Of a stretch of DNA of 64,000 nucleotides, positions 63,053 to 64,000 are shown one piece after another. Position 1 is the first letter of the stretch; the number at the start of each line of letters is the position of its first letter. The stretch is taken from contig NZ_NOZR01000004.1 of assembly GCF_002250655.1 (NCBI RefSeq), positions 248,001 through 312,000 of the forward strand. Reading direction: 5' to 3'. Source of the DNA: Mycolicibacterium sphagni (GTDB lineage Bacteria; Actinomycetota; Actinomycetes; Mycobacteriales; Mycobacteriaceae). The notes below the pieces were generated by a model. It did not search any database and had not been told where the DNA came from. It worked only from the letters and a program-made list of their open reading frames with translations. The translations under genes and the position numbers were made by a program.

Positions 63053-64000
63053 ATGACAGACACCGGCGGACTGCTATTCAATCCGAACACCTACGACCCG
63101 CGGCAGTTCGATCCAGGCACGCGGCGCCAGCTGCAGGCGCTGATCGCCTACTTCGAGGAGCGCGGCAAGACGCGGCTGCTGCAGGACGATCTAGACGCTG
63201 TCTGGGTGGCGGACTTCCTGGAATTCATCAAGCGGGAGCGGATCTTCGCGACGTTCCTCACCCCGTCCGACTTCGGCGTCGGCGACGACAACAAGCGTTG
63301 GGACACCTCCCGAAACGCCGCGCTCAGCGAGATCCTGGGCTTCTACGGCCTGGCGTACTGGTACGCCGAACAGGTCACCATCCTGGGCCTCGGCCCGATC
63401 TGGCAGAGCGACAACATCAAGGCCAAAGAACGAGCCGCCGAGCAGCTGGAAGCGGGCGGGGTGATGGCTTTCGGCCTCTCCGAACGTGAGCACGGCGCCG
63501 ACATCTACAACACCGACATGATCCTGACACCGGCCGAGCGCGACGACGAGGGTGTCGTCTTCCGTGCGACGGGACAGAAGTACTACATCGGCAACGGCAA
63601 CGTCGCGGGCATGGTGTCGGTGTTCTCCCGCCGGGCCGACGTCGAGGGACCCGACGGTTACGTGTGGTTCGTGGCCGATAGTGCACACCCTGCCTACGAG
63701 CTGATCGGCAATGTGGTGCACGGCCAGATGTTCGTGAGTAATTTTGCGCTGCACGACTATCCGGTTCGCGAGGAAGACATCCTGAGCACCGGAACCGAGG
63801 CGTTCTCGGCGGCGCTCAACACCGTCAACATCGGCAAGTTCAACTTGTGCACCGCCTCGATCGGGATGTGCGAGCACGCGTTCTACGAGGCGATCACCCA
63901 CGCCAACAACCGCATCCTGTACGGCAATCCGGTCACCGACTTCCCGCACGTGCGCTCCAGCTTCGTCGACGCCTACGCCAGGCTGGTGGCGATGAAACTG
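63053..64000 (+). CDS. Acyl-CoA dehydrogenase (3' end outside window)
   Basis: At least 316 residues from ATG 63053, with GGGGAGG upstream; the frame is open at the window edge. The chain has the acyl-CoA dehydrogenase layout: a helical N-domain, then GVMAFGLSEREHGADIYNTD (FAD/substrate loop), RATGQKYYIGNGNVAGMVSV, and the start of the C-terminal helical domain (NLCTASIGMCEHAFYEAITH). It oxidises an acyl-CoA to the 2-enoyl-CoA with electron transfer flavoprotein. The missing C-terminus holds the remaining active-site residues. Confidence 0.88.
   Translation, partial: MTDTGGLLFNPNTYDPRQFDPGTRRQLQALIAYFEERGKTRLLQDDLDAVWVADFLEFIKRERIFATFLTPSDFGVGDDNKRWDTSRNAALSEILGFYGLAYWYAEQVTILGLGPIWQSDNIKAKERAAEQLEAGGVMAFGLSEREHGADIYNTDMILTPAERDDEGVVFRATGQKYYIGNGNVAGMVSVFSRRADVEGPDGYVWFVADSAHPAYELIGNVVHGQMFVSNFALHDYPVREEDILSTGTEAFSAALNTVNIGKFNLCTASIGMCEHAFYEAITHANNRILYGNPVTDFPHVRSSFVDAYARLVAMKL

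Noticed and set aside
1..64000. Insertion sequence, prophage or integrative element
   Set aside because: No transposase, integrase, phage structural or conjugation gene was recognised. The only hint is the T-arm repeat near 35.2 kb.

Overview
This window is chromosomal DNA of a high-GC actinobacterium, almost certainly a rapidly growing Mycobacterium (Mycolicibacterium). The grounds are the GC-rich codon use, GTG/TTG starts, mycobacterial-type export leaders, and a gene order that condenses the M. tuberculosis Rv0294-Rv0345 region: tam/stf0/sulfatase, Rv0315-type glucanase, tRNA-Gly(CCC)/dcd/udgA, aspC, the Rv0338c-type Fe-S reductase, and iniR/Rv0340/iniB/iniA/iniC/lpqJ. Locus tags were recalled from memory, not searched. 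I found no transposase, phage module, CRISPR array or rRNA. There is one tRNA.

1-10 kb: a truncated GT39-type membrane glycosyltransferase, a trans-aconitate methyltransferase, and a tightly packed sulfur cassette on the minus strand (sulfatase, Stf0 carbohydrate sulfotransferase, cysD, fused cysNC). In the cassette the enzymes that make PAPS are translationally coupled to an enzyme that uses it. Two lipid-phosphatase genes follow, a stand-alone PAP2 protein and a PAP2-diacylglycerol-kinase fusion. 10-26 kb: an exported phosphoesterase, a three-gene mycobacterial operon of unknown function (a DUF5631-like protein and partners) with a sharp drop in GC, an L,D-transpeptidase, WrbA, a TetR regulator divergent from an uncharacterised three-gene operon, a Zn alcohol dehydrogenase, a peptidoglycan amidase and a second PAP2 protein. 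26-38 kb: PoxB with a small membrane partner, an exported protein with a duplicated domain, a GH16 glucanase, a diiron ferritin-like protein, a lipoprotein metallopeptidase, a SMP-30 protein, an SDR, an exported FAD oxidoreductase, tRNA-Gly and an exported nucleotidyltransferase-like protein. 38-50 kb: dCTP deaminase, a membrane actin/Hsp70-like protein, UDP-glucose dehydrogenase, a mycothiol/DinB-type protein, a YibE/F protein, alanine-type aminotransferase and a large Fe-S membrane reductase with a repetitive tail.

50-63 kb is the isoniazid/ethambutol-inducible (ini) locus, enlarged compared with M. tuberculosis as I remember it. The regulator iniR lies downstream of a membrane-anchored Hsp70-like ATPase whose extracytoplasmic tail includes 23 consecutive Thr. 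On the other strand are two IniB-domain proteins and the dynamin-like GTPases IniA and IniC. Between iniA and iniC, and again downstream of iniC, lie three minus-strand genes for single-pass proteins. These share with the Hsp70-like protein a W-Y-R motif, one membrane span and a Ser/Thr/Pro-rich outer tail. CCCCTAA/CCCCTAG clusters upstream of both IniB-domain genes look like a shared operator. The co-located GTPases, anchored ATPase and Thr-rich surface tails suggest an enlarged envelope-stress apparatus, and this is the most novel part of the window. The window ends inside an acyl-CoA dehydrogenase gene.
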